This document shows, piece after piece, positions 33,576 to 44,536 of a stretch of DNA of 64,000 nt. Numbering within the stretch: the stretch's first letter is position 1; the number at the start of each line of letters is the position of its first letter. The stretch is from assembly GCA_019059635.1 (NCBI GenBank), contig JAGVRJ010000001.1, positions 3,658,001 to 3,722,000 on the forward strand, in the 5' to 3' direction. The DNA comes from Proales similis (taxonomy: Eukaryota; Rotifera; Eurotatoria; Ploima; Proalidae). The translations under genes were made by a program, and so were the position numbers. Below the pieces are notes generated by a model that saw only the letters and a list, made by a program, of their open reading frames with translations, had not been told where the DNA came from and did not search any database.

Positions 33576-35636
33576 TCAATTTCTTTTGTGAAATTTTATG
33601 TCCAGTGGTCTGTCGGGACTAAGAATGAGGCCGACTTTGTAGCCCGGTTCCGGTCCGACATGCTCCACACGAAAGTGTTGAATGAGCTTTTGTATTGAAC
33701 GAACGATTAAAGCAGATTGAAGGGCGATGGGAACAAATTTCAAAGAGCGAACCTTGATCAGCGTCAAGTAAATTTCTTGCTCGGCCACTCGACGTCCTAC
33801 GCACATGCGTGGTCCGAAGCCGAATGTCAAGACTGCGTACGGATCGATGGTGTCTGTAAGCCATCTATCAGGGTTGAACTCCAACGGTTTGTTGAAGAAC
33901 CTGTCCGAATGTGCGATGTACGAGTTGCAGGTCGTGATCCGTGTCTTCATTCATTTAGTTAGTTTGCGAATCGATTTCAAATAAAGAGCTCGCCTACTCC
34001 TTTAGGAATCAAGTAGTCGTCGATGACCACGTCCTCGCTGTTGACACGCGAGTTGGCCGGCGCAGGACCATGGATTCTTACGCAAACAAATATAAATAGA
34101 GAGTCGCTCGAAGGTGATGGCGAAATATTCAGCTCGAACCTCAACGATTCTTTGACCACATTTTTCAAATACTTCATTTGCTCAATGTGCTCTTCGTTTA
34201 TGTCCTGGCTGAGACCGATCACCTGGCTTATCTCGTTGTGCAGTCGCTCTTGAATTCGCTGGTCTTTGCTCAGCTCAAACAGAAGGTAGTAGATGGCCGT
34301 GGACGTCTTTTTGATTGTTCATTCGGTGAGATCGCTCGATCACACAATCCGAGAGGCTTACCGTGTCCACGCCGGCAATCAACAAATCAATCATGATGGC
34401 GTAAATGTCGTCCTTGACCAGGCCGTACTTTTCCCGTCTTGCCATGAATTGCGACAATACATTCTCTTTCTGTTCGTCTGATTGCTCCAGATTCTTCTCT
34501 GCCTCGACAATGTAGCTCTTGACGGCGCTTTGAATAGAAGAATGCGTCAGACAAGACTTGATTCAGCTATAGGACTCTATCGGGCGTTTACTTGTAGACA
34601 AACGTGCCAGTTCGTTCAAACTCTCGCCAGTCCTTGGTCGGATAGTACTTCCATACTGGCACAGAGAAGACAAGCTTGCCAGCCAGCACAAAGAACTGGT
34701 CGATTTCCTTCACCAGTCTAGTCACATCGGCAGGTCTGGTTCGTTCGTCTAGGCAGCGAATTCTTTGATTGAAAGTGATCTCACTCACATCTTGGCACAC
34801 TTTAATCGACCCTCTGACAAAAAGCAACGACAAAGGCTTACATTCAAGAGCGAGCAGACGAAGCAGCTGATCAAACTCGCGGTAAACATGACTGGACGAG
34901 CCCGGCTCGAATTTGGACACAATTATTCGAACCAGCTCGTTGGCTACTTGATTCTGATTGCCCACGTAAGAGTGGATGGTTTGAGGTCGAGCCAGAACTG
35001 GATTGCTGCTCGACCTGAGTCTTCTCCATCGCTCTCCTTGACTTGAGAGGCAGACATTAGGTTCTCGGTCTACGCAGGAGGGCGAGAACGAGCTGCTCAA
35101 ACCTGTTCAGAAGCGAGTGCGAAAGATTGAGCTTTTCGTACAGCTTTTTTAACGGCTCTATCTCAGGCCGCACCGGGTTAGCGCCTTCCATTTTGAAAAC
35201 TTTTCGCACCTGGTCCGGATTGAACAGATAGACCTTGCAATTGATTGCTCGGAACTCGAATCTATTTGAACCGATTTTGACAGAGTTGGCTTTACGTTTT
35301 TAAAATCGCCCAGATCCCATCGAACAATGTCTCCGTAGTCGGCCTGAAGCTGTCTCATGAAGTCCCTGATTTTCAATGGCTCATATTTGCCTCCTTTCAA
35401 GAGTGGCTTTAAAAAGAAGGGATTGGCTCTAATTCAAGTGATAAATTACCAAACGCCTTGAAATGCACAATATTGCCGAGAAGAGGCCACGGCTTAGGAC
35501 CAGGAATATCTTCATAGCTTCTTGGCTTCTTGTCGGACACCTGTGCCAGACTGGGCGAGGCCGATGAGAGAAGAGTCACATGGGTCATGTGGGTGTAGGG
35601 CTTGGCCCATGTTTGCTTCAACAAAACGCGATTCAT
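33576..35636 (-). CDS. Cytochrome P450, mitochondrial clan
   Basis: Nine exons (35636-35450, 35393-35296, 35254-35103, 35041-34592, 34527-34362, 34306-34140, 34076-33998, 33944-33753, 33686-33576) give about 533 residues. Features in order: a basic, Ser/Thr-rich N-terminus without a membrane anchor; SYEDIPGPKPWPLLGN, typical of mitochondrial P450s; the GERWRRLRSSSNPVLARP helix C; helix I DLLIAGVDTTSTA; the K-helix ESLR; PLEFNPDRW; and the haem-binding FGFGPRMCVGRRVAEQE. Such enzymes accept electrons from adrenodoxin and oxidise sterols, steroids or xenobiotics; the substrate is unknown. The penultimate intron (66 bp) and a possible 30-bp intron near 34812-34841 contain no in-frame stop. Exon 2 and 3 starts were chosen by frame. 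Confidence 0.88.
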
Positions 35637-35786
35637 TTTCAAGGGCTAGAATCTCTTCGCCTAATCAACTAATAATCAGCGAGCGCCTTGACTCTACAGT
35701 GTTATGTAAAATTATAATAATTTATAAGTCGCGACTGCTCCAAGATGTAGCCTAAAACATTTCAGCTCAAGTAATTTAGTCAAAAA

Positions 35787-35792
35787 TTTATT
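35787..35792 (-). terminator. Poly(A) signal of the family 31 glycosidase gene
   Basis: Minus-strand AATAAA about 95 bp past the stop codon. Confidence 0.5.
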
Positions 35793-35886
35793 CGAGAAAA
35801 TGATCGAAGCCAAATTTAAAGCTGAAAAGAGAAGCGCCTGGATGATAGCCAATTGAAGAAGAAAGTGTTAATCCATTCCACCTGGT

Positions 35887-38073
35887 CTACTTTTGCCGAG
35901 TAAAGTAGGGAATGGTTTCAATCGGAGTTGGCCAAGACTCGATCCATTGAGGTCCTTGCAAAACAGTTTCATTCTCTGCTTTCCAGTTGCCGCGAGGAAT
36001 GTAGACTTTGCGACTCTTTTGATCTTTTTGCAGCACAGGTGCCACCAAAATTTGGTCTGAGACCAAAAACTGGTCCCAGATGGAATAGAGAGCATCATCA
36101 GAGTTGTCTATCCACCACATGGGTCGAATGATCGGTGATCCGACCTTGACGGCCTGTTGGGCGGCTTCCATCACAATCGGATGGACGAGTTCTTGATGGA
36201 TACGGACAAAACGGCGGCATATCTCGTTCACTTTGACGTCGGTCTTGTTGTTGTAGCTCCACGGTGTGATCGAGAACTGCATCGATGGCAAGAAAGCGTT
36301 CAACTGAGTCCATCTTATGAACAAATCGTAGTCCGGATAAGCGATCTCTTCTGTTTCAAAGTCAATATCGCCGCTTTCGGTGAATATGTACGCATTGCCA
36401 CCTAAATCTGATTTTAGACAACCTCCAGAGGAGGGTTCGAACGAACTTTACCGATCATGTCTGGGAGAATGAAAGGGTAGCCGATAATGCTCATGGTCAG
36501 GGCTGTGGTCACCACGGTTGGTAGTCCATTGTCAAAGCCCTTTAAGCAAACAGTTGAGAAAGAAGTTTTTCGAGTTTTGAACTGTCAAGTCAAATACCCA
36601 GACGGAGTCTTTGTCAAGCATTCGCACAAATATGGGCAGGTGCTGCGTGTTGGAGCCTACTCTTACTTCTACCATATTGCCGAGCTCGCTGGCCATTCGG
36701 GCGTACTCAGACGAGTATTGATTCGGAGATTTGGTGGCATTGGCGAGCCAGAATCGCTTCGGCAGCCATTCGATCTCTCCGGCGTCGAATTTAAAACTGT
36801 CGATGTTGGTCTCATTTTTGAGTTGATTGAGTTGTGAAACGAACCATTTGGTCGCGTTTGAGTTGGTGCTGTCCAGAATCACACAGCCGAGGCCATCCCA
36901 CCAAGAGGTGATTCCCGGATGAAGGCCGTCCGGAGCACGCACTTCAAGGAAATTAAGCGACTGGTACATGAAATTTATCGATCCGATGTTGGCAAACGGA
37001 TGCACCCAGAGAGTTGTGCGAAAGCCAAGCTGGTTCAGCTCAGCAATAGAGCGACTGATGTTGGGAAATTTATCCTTATCAAAGTCAAAATCTCCGTATT
37101 CGGTTTGCCATTTGTCGTCAATCTCGATCTGTGAATGCGGGTAATTGTTCTTGATGATGTCGTTGGCGAACTGGCGCACACGCTCTTCGTTAATGGCCTT
37201 TTTGTAGTTGGCCCACGTGCTCCAGATCGGTTCCTTGAACATTCGCTCGTCCGGAATGCCACTTGGTTTGGCCAAATAACTCTCGATCACGTGCAAGTGA
37301 AGCAAATTCATCGAGTCATTGAGCTGTTTGGCCGAGTGGCAAATGTCATATTTCAAGAATGGCTTTCGACTCTCGTCAAATGGCTCTTTTGCTTTGGCCA
37401 TCAGACACAAGCTCGTCTTGTTTTTGAGCACAAACAAAGGCGATGCGGGGTCGACGACGATCGCAATTCGTTCAGAAGACAGCCAGTAGCGTTCGAGCTT
37501 CGAGCTCCATTTTCCATATAGACCCGTCACATACGGAAGATGTTCGCCATAATCTTGATCGTTTATTGGCCAGAACTGCTGAGAAAACGACTCGGCGCCG
37601 CCGTACCAATTGGCCTCTCCCAGTCTGAAGCAGTCCTCGAGCTCAGCGGGCGCGTACACCTCTGCTCCTGAGCTCTCCACTGTCCAAGAGTACGATTGGC
37701 AGCTTACTCCGTTGCTATTGTCTTTGCCTTCTTTTACTTGGAGCTTGAGCGCCGGCGCTCGAGACACTGGTGTGTAAAGAACCTCGTATGAACGATTGCC
37801 ACTCGATTTAAGCTCTATTTGGTTGTAGTCGGAGTTGACAAGGCGGTTGCCTAAAACTCCTTCCAGGCGGCCGTTATCGACCACCAGGTTCTTGGACATA
37901 AGGTCGTGATAGGCGAAGCCACTGCGAACAAAGTCTCCACTCGTAAACGCCGAACTTGGACGTGGTCGTTCTCCTGCTTGGACAATCGAGACCGCCAAGA
38001 AGGCGATCAGAAGACCCAGATTTATTAGAATCAGCACGCCTATGAAGTAACCTGCGCGTTTGCTAGCATTCAT
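35887..38073 (-). CDS. Glycoside hydrolase family 31, MYORG-like
   Basis: Three exons (38073-36598, 36539-36452, 36401-35887) give 692 residues. A short cytosolic end is followed by one membrane anchor (about residues 8-32), so the catalytic part is lumenal or extracellular. The family 31 barrel shows FRTTLWVHPFANIGS, the nucleophile motif FKFDAGEIEWLP, SVWGFDNGLPTVVTTAL and GYPFILPDMIGGNAY, then a C-terminal beta domain ending in WIESWPTPI. This order and the membrane anchor match MYORG (KIAA1161), an alpha-galactosidase-type enzyme of the secretory pathway needed in vertebrate muscle and astrocytes. The substrate in this organism is not known. The exon 1 block is unusually long for this genome (492 codons). 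Confidence 0.88.
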
Positions 38074-38642
38074 CTTTCTCCAAGCCAAATTGACTTTTTT
38101 ATTATTTTCTCTCTTTCTATTTTCAAATGTGTTTATTTACTTCGAATGTATCTTTTCCTAGATGCTTCGAGTCATCATCTAATCGGCTTTTTCACGTGAC
38201 CATTGCGATAAGACTCGAAATAAAAAAATTTGGTCGAGGTGGTAACCAAGAAAATCAAGTCAAAATTTATGGAAGCAGATGAGCAACGCCTTTCGCCGGG
38301 AGACAGAGACAAAGAGGCCGAGAGAGAGAGCGAGCAGAAGAGTTGGCAAATCGCAAATCTTTTGCCTGAGAGCGAATCCAATAGATTTCAAATTCTTGTT
38401 AAAAAAAATTCCCGTGGTCTGGCCTTGTTGAAACCGCTTAGACGGACATGAACGTTGCGAGACGAATTCTAGCCAATAAGTAGAAACCACGTCTGTGGAG
38501 GTTCGACCGAGCTCTGACGGTCGGGCATAATTTTGCGCGAACGTTCGAATTCGTTGCTTGCTTATATATGCGTGCGCACAAACGAGCAAAGCGATCGAGC
38601 CAGCTCATCATTCTCGCCAACAACTCAAATAAAAATTTAAGA
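38074..38642. other. Divergent promoter region, glycosidase / MANF
   Basis: About 570 bp separating divergent starts. It contains CT/GA-rich runs around 38290-38340 and a TATA-like element at 38564-38569 for MANF. Confidence 0.5.
38564..38569 (+). promoter_or_regulatory. TATA-like box of MANF
   Basis: CTTATATATGCG about 75 bp upstream of the MANF start codon. Confidence 0.45.
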
Positions 38643-39288
38643 ATGAATTCGTTTCAACTCGTTTTTGGACTGTTGGCCTTCTCGGCGCTCAGCTCAGTCT
38701 CTTATGCCAAAGTGGTCGAGTGTGAAGGTACCTACAGCTCTACCCGTCAAATGAACTTAACTCGAATATTAACCGCTTTGATTGCGAAATCAAGTCTGCG
38801 AGACGGTGATCAACAAGCTCCGAAAGGAGCTGCCTGACGATGCCAAGCCCGAAGAGATTGAAGCCAAATTCAAAGACTGGTGCAAAAAGGCCGAGGGCAA
38901 AGAAGAGAAATTCGTAAGTTCAATTGACTGCATTAAAAATTGATTTCTATCGAACTTGACGGGTGAACTCAAGTGCTACTACGTTGGCGGCCTGGAGACC
39001 TCAGCCACTTATATAATTCCAGAGATGTCCAAGCCGATGAGCTGGAACATGCCGGCGGACAAGATTTGCCGCGAGCGTCTGCTTAAGAAAGACTCTCAGA
39101 TCTGCGATCTCAAATACGAGAAGCCGATCGACGTGAACGCGGTCGATCTTAAAAAGCTCAAAGTGCGAGATCTAAAGAAAATTCTCAAGGACTGGGGCCA
39201 GGATGTGGTCGGCCTTGTCGAAAAGAGCGACTTTATCCGCAAAATTGAAGAACTCAAGCCACAATTCGCGTCCAAATCGGAACTCTGA
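38643..39288 (+). CDS. MANF: MANF/CDNF neurotrophic factor homologue lacking the C-terminal CXXC
   Basis: Three exons (38643-38727, 38795-38913, 38974-39288) give 172 residues. A signal peptide (about 1-22) precedes the saposin-like domain, which keeps six cysteines: [31 protein letters not shown] and SQICDLKY. The C-terminal SAP-like domain is recognisable from [20 protein letters not shown] and [13 protein letters not shown]. The C-terminal end KSEL resembles an ER-retention signal. MANF is an ER-resident and secreted protein that acts in ER stress and supports neurons. Here residues 146-149 read VVGL where other MANF proteins have the CXXC motif (CKGC in human), so that disulfide cannot form. 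Both introns are about 60 bp. Confidence 0.92.
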
Positions 39289-39408
39289 GATAGAAAAAGT
39301 CAGCAAGGAGCCGTCATTGCCTCTTCGTCTTTCAATTCCGTTTTGTTTCCTTTCCTCTAAATTTGTGTTTTTTTTTTCTGCTCGTCTCTTTTACTTTTAT
39401 CCGCTCGA

Positions 39409-39414
39409 AATAAA
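39409..39414 (+). terminator. Poly(A) signal of MANF
   Basis: AATAAA about 120 bp past the MANF stop. Confidence 0.6.
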
Positions 39415-39678
39415 TCGAATGGACCGAAGCAGTCAAACACTTCTCTCTCATTACTTATCGGACTAGTACGGGTGGTAGGCAAGATTGCAAGCCAAGCAAA
39501 GTTAAACTTTGATTTGCAATCCTCAAATGCTTCGTACTCTTTGGCTTCATATTCACCCGGCTCGTTAGCCTCCCCAAGCCTGCCATCTCGCTTTTTACAT
39601 AATCGTTCGTTCGGCACATACTTCTGCGTCCGTCTCTTGGCCAGATTTGATTTGGTTCCATTCAATCTAGAAACGAAA

Positions 39679-40544
39679 ATGTCGCTGGCAAGAACACTGC
39701 TTGCGAAGCAAACCTCTTTGCTCTCAACTTCACTTGTAAATAGCAAGTTGGCCGCAATCACTGCGCCCTCGATCAGGTAGATTGGCGATTTGCGATCGTT
39801 TTTAGAGATTTATTGATGATTGATGAAAACCGTTCAGCTTGATCCGAGTTCAGAGCACACAGGCAAGAAATGAGGCGAATAGCCCGGCTCCCGTTCAGCC
39901 CGATGAGGGCAAAGTAAAGCCCTACAAGGTCTCGCCTTTCCAAGTTTCCCCATCGAACAAGGTCGACTACGCTCTAGCCCGCATAGACGATCTCCTAAAC
40001 TTTGTTAGACGAGTAAGCATGCGAAATGACTCGCCATTGAACTCGCACAGATTTGATCAACATCACAATTAGGGCTCAGTGTGGCCACTCACTTTTGGTC
40101 TTGCTTGCTGTGCCGTTGAGATGATGCACATCGCCGCGCCCAGATATGACATGGACCGCTACGGTGTCGTATTCAGAGCATCGCCGCGTCAGGCCGACTG
40201 CATCATTGTGGCCGGCACTCTCACCAACAAAATGGCGCCTGCTCTGCGTAAAGTCTACGATCAAATGCCAGCGCCCAAATGGGTAATTTCAATGGGCAGC
40301 TGTGCTAACGGTGGCGGCTATTACCATTACTCTTACTCGGTTGTTCGCGGCTGTGACCGCATCATCCCTGTCGACATTTACGTACCTGGTAAGTTCACAT
40401 ACGATTTGAATCGACCCAACTTTGTGTCAATTTCAACTCTTTCAAGGCTGCCCACCAACAGCCGAGGCGCTCATGTACGGTGTCCTCTTGTTACAAAAGA
40501 AAATCAAGCGTAGACCAAAGATTCAATCTTGGTACCGAAAGTAG
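39679..40544 (+). CDS. NDUFS7: NADH dehydrogenase iron-sulfur protein 7
   Basis: Four exons (39679-39776, 39838-40012, 40073-40388, 40447-40544) give 228 residues. A Ser/Thr/Lys-rich mitochondrial presequence precedes the conserved core. The ligands of the terminal 4Fe-4S cluster (N2) are all present: the adjacent pair in GLACCAVEM, the one in [10 protein letters not shown] and the one in [15 protein letters not shown]7 (the PSST subunit) transfers electrons to ubiquinone in the matrix arm of complex I. The C-terminus [12 protein letters not shown] is typical. It starts 390 bp after MANF on the same strand. AATAAA follows at 40621. Confidence 0.95.
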
Positions 40545-41633
40545 GCGAGCCGCTCTGGCATCATCATCAGCAACACCATCGGCAACAGGCAAGATCCCAG
40601 CTCCTTAAGACGCTTAATTTAATAAATTCGGAAATACACGAACCAAAGTTTGAAATTCATTTATAAGGCCCCTCCTCTTTAAAATCCAAAAGAATAAGCT
40701 GCTGTGGTGCAATGCTGAGGACGAGTCAAGATATTGGCTGTCAAACGAATGTTTTATTTCAAGAGTTTCATTTTTGTTGATGATTTGACTTTTTGCTTCC
40801 TGCCGGTGAATTGAAGTTGTGTATGTTCAAAATAATGAATAGAGAGTGTCACATCACATGGGGTCGTTTAATCGAATCACTGGCCGGCTCCAGCTAGGCA
40901 AATAGCATTTTAGTATTGTTGCTCAACTGAAGGCCGTAGTCCATGATCGTCGGCATCACGATGATAACCTGTACTTGGCGGTTTAGTCAGTTTGTTGTCA
41001 AAATTATTTACAGCCTCTGTGAGTAGAGGCAGCGATTGTCATGTCAAATTGAAGAAATCTGAGAGAATTTAAGAATTGAAAAGCTAGGGCGCCGATATAT
41101 TTTAGAATAGAAAGCACACAGATTAGACGAATGAGCCGCCAACTAGTGTGTGAGAGAGAGAGACGCAAATTAAAGCGAATTGAAAATTGCCAAAAGACAG
41201 ACAGAGAGAAATAGATAAAGAAAAACGAACGAAAATAACTGACTCCAATGAGCCATATTGACGCGGTTCTGTGCCGATTGGCTAAAATGTGTGGATTTTG
41301 ATCTGAATCCGAGCCTTATGATACACATGACGCGTTTATTATTGTTAGCAGAGGTCATACAGCCTCGTTTAAATCGGATTCTATACAAAGTAGCGAAAGA
41401 ACGAGCAAGCAGGCAAGCAAGTCATGAGAGAAAGAAGAGTCAGAAAGAGAGATGGCCAATTCGGAGGAAATCGAGGCCGATTGACTTGCCGGGTGGCTGC
41501 CATGATAGCGAAAGAGCGTTTAAACTGATTTTCAAAGTTTGAGGACTTGAAACGGAAACGTTTCTGGGCCTGGTATAGATAGACTGTTACATGGATAGAA
41601 GAGGAAAAGAGAGAGAGAGAGATTGAGAAATGA
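40545..41633. other. Intergenic between NDUFS7 and the endosulfine gene
   Basis: About 1.1 kb between convergent genes. A minus-strand stretch at 40894-40974 preceded by a good 3' splice site reads as 24 sensible codons ending in a stop, but no partner exon could be found. No supported gene. Confidence 0.45.
40621..40626 (+). terminator. Poly(A) signal of NDUFS7
   Basis: AATAAA about 75 bp past the stop. Confidence 0.6.
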
Positions 41634-42338
41634 TTATGATGAGGAAAGCCTTGGAGTGGCCAGCTTGCTCTGAACGATCGAGTGCTTGCGAGACTGAGGC
41701 AAGCATTCTGGTGTGGGGATGCCTTGACCGATTTCTTCCGAGTCCAGCATGCAAGTCGGTATAGCGGCGTTCAAATGGATGCTGGACAACTTTTCCGATG
41801 AGATGGACGATGAAGATATTGAGCTCGACAGGGTGCGGACTGGGCCTGAATTAGACGAGCCCAAATGAGATGAGGACACCGAGCTGCTCAAAGTCGGCGT
41901 GGCAAACTCAACTGGCCGACTAGCCGCTTGAGTTGAAGTAACTTTCGGCGCTTCAACTGTGATCGGTGGCGAGCTGATGGCTTCGTTCGACTCACTTTTC
42001 ATCTGATTGGTTTCGTCTTCGTTCGCTTCATGAACGGTCTCAGCCGGGCGCACTTCAGTTCGTTCACTCTCCAGATTGTTGCGGTTGGCCAACGGGACAG
42101 AGTTTTTCATGCGCGATCGGGCCATATTGTAGTCACCGGAGTCAAAGTACTTTTTGTTTCCTTTGTGCATCATCTTTTGAATGAACGCCGACCGGCCCGG
42201 CTTTTGCGGATTCGGGTACTTGGCCAACAGCTTGAGTTCTTCTTCTTGCTCCGGCGTCAGTTTTGGCTTCTCGGTGCCATTCAACGGCGCTGGCTCAGCC
42301 GTTGCTTGTCTCTCAAATCTCTCGCTTGACGATGCCAT
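41634..42338 (-). CDS. ENSA: Alpha-endosulfine / ARPP19 homologue with expanded linker
   Basis: A single-exon gene for 234 residues. The invariant endosulfine core [12 protein letters not shown] (about 63-73) contains the Greatwall phosphorylation site at S67; when phosphorylated this segment inhibits PP2A-B55 and lets cells enter mitosis. The PKA-type site near the C-terminus is also present: [20 protein letters not shown], with S220 corresponding to the conserved serine. Between these lies about 110 residues of Ser/Thr/Glu-rich text that vertebrate and fly proteins (about 110-120 residues in total) lack. The N-terminal [20 protein letters not shown] matches the family. The start ATG at 42338 has no in-frame competitor. 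Confidence 0.9.
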   Translation of the reverse strand: MASSSERFERQATAEPAPLNGTEKPKLTPEQEEELKLLAKYPNPQKPGRSAFIQKMMHKGNKKYFDSGDYNMARSRMKNSVPLANRNNLESERTEVRPAETVHEANEDETNQMKSESNEAISSPPITVEAPKVTSTQAASRPVEFATPTLSSSVSSSHLGSSNSGPVRTLSSSISSSSISSEKLSSIHLNAAIPTCMLDSEEIGQGIPTPECLPQSRKHSIVQSKLATPRLSSS

Positions 42339-43110
42339 TTGTTACTGCCGGAATCGAGTGCGCGCCAAACTTGAGCTTGCTCTAAAACAGTTTTAATCGA
42401 CGTTTAAATTTGCTCGCTTGTTTGTTTGCCTGCTATTTTTCTCGTCTCAATACTTGAGATAAAACAAACAAATGAAAAGAGAAACAAGAATGAAACTAGC
42501 CAACCAGCCTTACACTGGTCAGTTCGCTCAAAGGTTTGAGCTGAGACGCTCGTGTGTTAGACCCGCTCAATCGCATTAGCTCTCTGTCTCGTACACTCAC
42601 CAAGTCACTCACTCATCTGCTCTCTCCCTCGCCCTCTCTCTCTCTCTATTTCTCTCACTCTCTCCCTTCATTCACTTGCTTGTTCACAACAAAGCGCTCT
42701 CTAACGCTCCAACTGGAGAATAAAAAGAAACGAAATTTAAATAATAATTTAAAAAAGCGCTCGACTGAGAAGTCGAGTGAACATCATTGCGGACGACCAG
42801 GCCGCTTCCCTCCTCTTCGCAAGACACTATACGCAAGAGCTGGGCAAAGAAAAAGGTTCGCGAGTCATGTGAGAGCCCACTCGTCTCTGATCCCTGGCGA
42901 AATTTCTTTCCTAAAACTCGCTCAGTTTGCTCTCTTTGCAGTACGCCAGACCGAGCAGACATGGAGAGCATGGAGAGCTGAGTATGAAATTGGAAGGCAA
43001 GACAAAGCATAATAAATTCGCAATAAAGCATCATTCTTATGCTAATCTGTGAAGGAGAGACCACGTTGCACCCGAAGCAAAGCCCAGTTCACTTCTAACC
43101 TTTTATTCTC
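42339..43110. other. Intergenic with CT-rich tract
   Basis: About 770 bp upstream of the endosulfine gene. It contains a CT/TC tract at about 42605-42665. Open frames across it are repeat-driven and are not supported. Confidence 0.5.
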
Positions 43111-44324
43111 TCAATTTCGCTTAAACCGCTTCGTGTCTTCAAGGCTCAGTGCCGCAAGAAGACGCCTTATTCGCTGGTTCTCGGCAATTACCTGCTCCAG
43201 TTCTTTTCTCGAAGCTCGACTTGCGTCTCGCAAGCTTCTTAATGTAATCATGCAAAAGCCGATGGCTTCATCCCTCTTGGCACGTAAATCCTGCCGATTG
43301 CCTTCACATCCGTACATGTTGAGAACGCTGTCGATCTCACGGTCGAAGTAAACATTTCCTGTCATTAGAATTGGCTCATTAGCAAACGGTTTAATGAGAA
43401 GAAAATGGCTTAATTTGGCGAGCCATTTCGACTTCCGCTAATTTCACCTTTGCGCTCTGCGATCGAAGAGGCGAGAAAGGCTCCAGCCAGATGCTTATCG
43501 ACAGAGGAGCCGTCAAAAAGAACAAAGTCGGTAATTTGACAATCCAGGCGAACAGATATCGACTCGGCGCTAATGTGAATGAAAATTAATTTCGGCTCTG
43601 TTCGTCGATAAGAGACGAACGCGTTCAGACTGAGCGTCTGATTTGCATTGGATTCGTTCGACAAACGAATTGAATTGTCGAACTGAATGAAATCGATGCG
43701 AATGCCACTCGTTGTCCTCACGATTGTCGGACAGTTCTCGCTTGGTTTGGGCAATTCAAACGTAATTGTAACTTCTGGTCAAAGAGTTTTGAGAAAGAAT
43801 TCAAAGAATAAAACAAGAGGCGCAGTTTGCTACTCACGAGCGGCTCGTTTGGTTTGGTAAACTGAAAGTCGATTCAGTCCGCCACAGTTTCGCTTTTCGT
43901 CGCCGGAACACTTGTAGTTGCATTCGTGTTCAGGAGCCCTGCCGTACAGGCCGTACGAAGTGCCGCAGTAGCATTCGTTGCTGATTCCGTTTTAGAAAAA
44001 GAATTGATCAAAGTGTGAGAGGGATTCGGCTTTTACGCGAATTCAAGGCCAGCATAAGCAAAAGAAGCAGCGCTGCAAGCGCCCAGACATTTCTGAACGG
44101 TCATTTTGTCGCAGACATTTCCCCGACATTCGGCAAGTTCTGGAGCAAATGTCAAATCTCGTGCTTGGCGTCGATTTTCAAAACAGCCCAAATACTCGCC
44201 TACGAACAAGTTTAATTAAATAATCTCATCAGGAGAAATGGAAGATTGTATAAATACTGCTTAGACGACCTGTGGCGAAAAAGAAGATTGCGAAGAGGTA
44301 GAGAAAGGAATGTGGATGGCTCAT
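43111..44324 (-). CDS. Secreted WSC-domain protein A
   Basis: Five exons (44324-44270, 44199-44037, 43980-43838, 43774-43448, 43358-43111) give 311 residues. A signal peptide (SFLYLFAIFFFAT) is followed by a WSC-type cysteine domain: YLGCFENR, KMTVQKCLGACSA, FANECYCGTSYGLYG, HECNYKCSGDEKRNCGG. The second part looks like a beta-sandwich of the thrombospondin-N/laminin-G type, with LIFIHISAESISVRLDC and a terminal VYFDREIDSVLNMYGCEG, then a charged helical tail. WSC domains bind carbohydrate in other proteins. No membrane anchor follows, so it is likely secreted. It is transcribed away from the next gene, whose product has the same two-part layout. Confidence 0.75.
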
Positions 44325-44357
44325 TGTTGTGTGAGCCCCTCTGATCTTACAATGGTC

Positions 44358-44369
44358 TTTTTATATAAA
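44358..44369 (-). promoter_or_regulatory. TATA box in the divergent WSC promoter
   Basis: TTTTTATATAAA lies about 35-45 bp upstream of the start codon of WSC protein A and reads as TATATAAAAA on its strand. The whole intergenic gap between the two divergent WSC genes is 212 bp. Confidence 0.55.
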
Positions 44370-44536
44370 GCTAAAGGATAAATTAGAGATCATCTGGAGT
44401 CGCAATGGTCATTTGACGCCACACACACACGCCCAATTTGCTATTCAGATCTAAGTGCGTACCGATTGGCGCGTCGATCTAATGCACTTGAGATATTCGA
44501 TTTATAGCCGCTGACTTGAGCTGATATTGAACAAAA

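Noticed and set aside
42554-43012. Plus-strand open frame of 152 codons upstream of the endosulfine gene
   Set aside because: Much of it is translated CT microsatellite (Ser/Leu/Pro runs) without any domain.
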